DNA from: DASYXW01 sp035934405
GTDB taxonomy: Bacteria > Acidobacteriota > Terriglobia > UBA7540
NCBI GenBank assembly: GCA_035934405.1
Contig: DASYXW010000014.1
Span: 1-26,499 of the forward strand
Direction: 5' to 3'
DNA length: 26,499 nt
A program made the translations under genes and the position numbers. The stretch's first letter is position 1; every line of letters starts with the position of its first letter. Under the pieces are notes generated by a model. That model saw only the letters and a program-made list of their open reading frames with translations. It searched no databases and was not told where the DNA came from. This document shows positions 24,434-26,499 of the stretch, one piece after another.

Positions 24434-25312
24434 TCAGTGCCCGTACCGCAACTCTCCCGCTTCGATCGCAATCCCCAGCTTGTTTTCCTCGGGCGGCAGC
24501 GGGCAGGTGGCGTAGGGCGTGAAGGCGCAGGGCGGATTGTATGCCTTGTTGAAGTCGAGCACCACAACGCCGTCCTTCGGCATGGCGGTGTCCAGGAAGC
24601 GTCCGGGCGGATAGGTCTCCTTGCCCGAGGTCAGGTCCTTGAAGATGAAAAAGAGCGAGTCGCCCTCGGTCACCGGATCGAGGCGGCACGCGTGGCCGTT
24701 GAGCGTGAACTCGACGTAGCCCGGACTCGGCGTATCTTCCACCTGGCCCAGGATGTTGGGAACCGGAATCATCTTCGGCGGATTGTACGGCACAAACTTC
24801 GCCTTGACGCGGTAGGCTTCGTTGGCGGGATAGTATTTCAATCCTTTGAACCGCTTTCGCACCTCGCTATTCTTATCCTTCACACGAATCCCGTAACGGT
24901 CGCCGCGCTGGATGACGAACATGGTGAGGTCGTTGATCTGGAGCACGTCGGGCGAGTCCGCGGAGTCTGCCTTGAGGACTGGCGATGTTCCTTGCTGAAG
25001 CGACTGGCCGTTCACTTGGATCGTCACTCCCGGCGCCGCCTGGAACGAGGTCTTGCCGGCGTGAAAATCGAACTCACCGACGAGATCCGGCGCGGAGCCT
25101 TTCGGCAGCACGATGTCACTCGCGGCATCGGCGCCCACGGTGTTCGAGCCGTCTTTCAGCCAGAAGAGACCCGCCAGCGTCAGCCATCCGTCGTCGGCCT
25201 TAAGGCCGGCCTCGCGCCGCTCGCGCCACCGGGCAATTTCGGCCTGGTACGAGGGTTCCGTCGCCGGCGTGCCGGCCGCGACTACCACGGCTAGGAGAAG
25301 GGAAGTCAGCAT
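24434..25312 (-). CDS. DUF1684 family exported protein
   Basis: 292 residues from the ATG at 25312, where a short signal peptide starts (MLTSLLLAVVVAAGTPA). GGAG precedes it, and the upstream in-frame ATG at 25345 adds non-signal residues. DUF1684 hallmarks are in order: EIARWRERREAGLKADDGWL, TLAGLFWLKDGSNTVG, IQVNGQSLQQ, GDRYGIRVKDKNSE, then TSGKETYPPGRFLDTAMP. VVLDFNKAYNPPCAFTPYAT and CPLPPEENKLGIAIEAGE complete the series. The fold is likely all-beta, acting outside the cytoplasm. The function of the family is not established. The AhpD-like selenoprotein gene begins 6 bp after its stop codon, so the two are almost certainly co-transcribed. Confidence 0.92.
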   Translation of the reverse strand: MLTSLLLAVVVAAGTPATEPSYQAEIARWRERREAGLKADDGWLTLAGLFWLKDGSNTVGADAASDIVLPKGSAPDLVGEFDFHAGKTSFQAAPGVTIQVNGQSLQQGTSPVLKADSADSPDVLQINDLTMFVIQRGDRYGIRVKDKNSEVRKRFKGLKYYPANEAYRVKAKFVPYNPPKMIPVPNILGQVEDTPSPGYVEFTLNGHACRLDPVTEGDSLFFIFKDLTSGKETYPPGRFLDTAMPKDGVVVLDFNKAYNPPCAFTPYATCPLPPEENKLGIAIEAGELRYGH

Positions 25313-25345
25313 GGGGTCACGCTCCACAGTAGCTCCGAATGGCAA

Positions 25346-25901
25346 TCGACAACCAGATTCGGTGCTAACTTTCGGAAAAACCGGCGTAAAATCGCCCTAA
25401 GCATATGACAATAGACACGATAATTCGATTGGCTTCGTTTGTCAAGAATATCCATTATCCAATTGATATACCACGGTTTAGCTCGATTGGCTTCGATTGG
25501 CTTCGTTCTCAGTGTCGGGCGCCGAGCCAGTCTGGCCAGCGCCGAAGACGTGAAGCCTCGACTCGATGCGCTGCCGGACGTCGGCCGGCCTTCCAGAGGC
25601 GACCCCGGCACGGAGGCCAGCCGGACCTGCCCTACGCTGTGCTTCCGCTGGCGCCGCGCTCCACTCTGCGCCAGCCCGCGGCGCACGTCGGCAAGCACAG
25701 CGGCGAATTCGTGGCCTAGCGGTTGGTTCTGAAACACCGGCGTACGCCGATAGGTGCTGGTGGTGATAAATTGAAGATGGCCAGGCGTGAAGGAACGCCC
25801 GAAGAACGATGGTCGAGAGGCACGGCAGCAAGGAAGTATAACTCGGCATCAAGTCGGCGTGGCGCTTGCCAGCCCGCAACCCGCTCTTCTGAAAGGAACA
25901 C
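25346..25901. other. Gene-free stretch between divergent genes
   Basis: Both flanking genes are transcribed away from this region. The first 150 bp are AT-rich and contain three copies of TCGATTGGCTTCG. The rest is GC-rich with short open frames that lack ribosome sites and family resemblance. It probably contains the promoters of both flanking genes, but no good -35/-10 pair stands out. Confidence 0.5.
25425..25505. repeat. Three copies of TCGATTGGCTTCG
   Basis: Exact copies lie at 25425-25437, 25483-25495 and 25493-25505. The last two overlap by three bases, forming a tandem with a 10-bp period (CGATTGGCTT twice). They sit upstream of the DUF1684/selenoprotein operon. Confidence 0.65.
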
Positions 25902-26336
25902 ATGAAGAAGTTCTTTCTTGTATCTGCTATGTCCGTTCTGGCGTCGATGGCAGCATTTGCGGCGGCCAGTCCTTGGGTGGGGAGATGGAAACCAGATCCC
26001 GCCAAGAGTAATTATGTCGAAGTCGAAGACACGATGATCATCTCGGCGCCTTCGGCGGGTGTTTTGCGCTGGGAATATCCTGCGGTCAAATTTGAAATGG
26101 AAGGGAAGCCCGACGGCTCGGAGATGAGCCTTAACTACCCAACCAAGCCGAAGGGCCTGACGGAAACAGTCACGATGCTCACTCCCAAAAAGTTGGCTTA
26201 CTCGGTCAGAATCGATGGCAAGCTCGTTCAACAGGGGACAGATGAGCTTTCCGCGGACGACAAGACCCTGACGGCGGTGTCGTGGAGGGTCGGCAAAGAA
26301 TCGGAAAAAAGGATTGAAGTGTTTAATAGGCAGTAG
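25902..26336 (+). CDS. Small secreted protein of unknown function
   Basis: 144 residues. A clear signal peptide (MKKFFLVSAMSVLASMAAFA, cleaved near AAA-SP) precedes a small, probably beta-rich domain. That domain begins WVGRWKPDPAKSNY, a pattern seen in many acidobacterial periplasmic proteins of the type GTWKLNxAKS. Further parts are MIISAPSAGVLRWEY, MTLTP-like TVTMLTPKKLAYSVRIDGK and ALTAVSWRVG-like LTAVSWRVGKESEK. AAGGA lies 5 nt before the ATG, supporting the start. I do not know its function; a lipocalin-like fold is a guess. Confidence 0.87.
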   Translation: MKKFFLVSAMSVLASMAAFAAASPWVGRWKPDPAKSNYVEVEDTMIISAPSAGVLRWEYPAVKFEMEGKPDGSEMSLNYPTKPKGLTETVTMLTPKKLAYSVRIDGKLVQQGTDELSADDKTLTAVSWRVGKESEKRIEVFNRQ

Positions 26337-26338
26337 CA

Positions 26339-26375
26339 GGTAGATTCTCTCTTGAGCAAGGTAGATTCTCTCTTG
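26339..26375. repeat. Direct repeat, two copies with a 21-bp period
   Basis: GGTAGATTCTCTCTTG occurs at 26339-26354 and exactly again at 26360-26375, directly after the stop codon of the secreted-protein gene. Confidence 0.6.
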
Positions 26376-26402
26376 TTTGTAAAGCGTAAATTTCGTTCAG
26401 AA

Positions 26403-26499
26403 TCATGCGAGGACCTCCTCGGGCGCAGGGGCCGGGGCGTTCGCCAAGGCGTAGACTTTGCTGCCGTCGAAGAGCTGGTCATGTTTGAACATGCCAAAG
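26403..26499 (-). CDS. Partial reading frame, C-terminal end of an unknown gene
   Basis: Reading into the window from its right edge on the minus strand gives FGMFKHDQLFDGSKV, then an Ala/Pro-rich tail ending PAPAPEEVLA and a TGA. The tail has good GC-type codon usage, so it may be the true end of a gene that begins outside the window, or a very short gene from the ATG at 26492. I do not recognise it. Confidence 0.35.
   Translation of the reverse strand, partial: FGMFKHDQLFDGSKVYALANAPAPAPEEVLA

Noticed and set aside
25478..26005. Minus-strand 175-codon frame before the small secreted protein
   Set aside because: It overlaps the signal-peptide gene, lacks a ribosome site and has no family resemblance.

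Overview
The window looks like a chromosomal segment of a high-GC Gram-negative bacterium, most likely an Acidobacteriota member. This is an inference from gene content and style: a 5S rRNA of that type, PEP-CTERM and TPR proteins, a DUF1684 protein, a divergent YchF-like GTPase, and many short palindromic intergenic repeats. It uses the standard bacterial code, since several genes end in TGA.

Layout. Positions 1-775 hold the 3' end of a 23S rRNA gene, a spacer, a 5S rRNA gene and a strong terminator. A broken IS3-type transposase lies just behind it. Positions 1202-6759 are minus-strand genes: a class III aminotransferase, a TPR protein and mutS2. A non-coding gap carrying palindromes separates these from a long plus-strand block (7228-22705). 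That block holds a PEP-CTERM beta-propeller-like protein, a membrane-anchored TPR protein, a CBS-pair protein, valS, birA, coaX, a conserved unknown, a 23S rRNA uracil methyltransferase, a YchF-like GTPase, a ZIP transporter, an IscU/NifU-like scaffold lacking one canonical cysteine, a class I aminotransferase and a D-2-hydroxyacid dehydrogenase. Positions 22714-25312 are minus-strand again: a SplB-like radical SAM protein, an AhpD-like protein and a DUF1684 lipid- or envelope-type protein. A small secreted protein (25902-26336) and a partial reading frame end the window.

The main discovery candidate is the AhpD-like gene at 23855-24427 (minus). Its frame is interrupted once by TGA, exactly where the second cysteine of the family's redox CxxC motif belongs, giving Cys-Pro-Phe-Sec. 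Starting 10 nt after the TGA is a perfect 8-bp hairpin with a GUG loop, which fits the bacterial SECIS layout. I read it as a selenoprotein of the carboxymuconolactone decarboxylase/AhpD fold, co-transcribed with the DUF1684 gene. No selA, selB, selC or selD is visible here.

The second theme is mobile palindromic DNA. A 7-mer (GTCAGAA-like) repeat family occurs in three places: the 23S-5S spacer, the coaX downstream gap and the gap after the YchF-like gene. In the last two it fills the space from stop codon to start codon as inverted arms of 18 and 22 bp. Two other palindromic elements lie at 8341-8597, and a 75-bp element with inverted ends sits exactly in frame inside mutS2.
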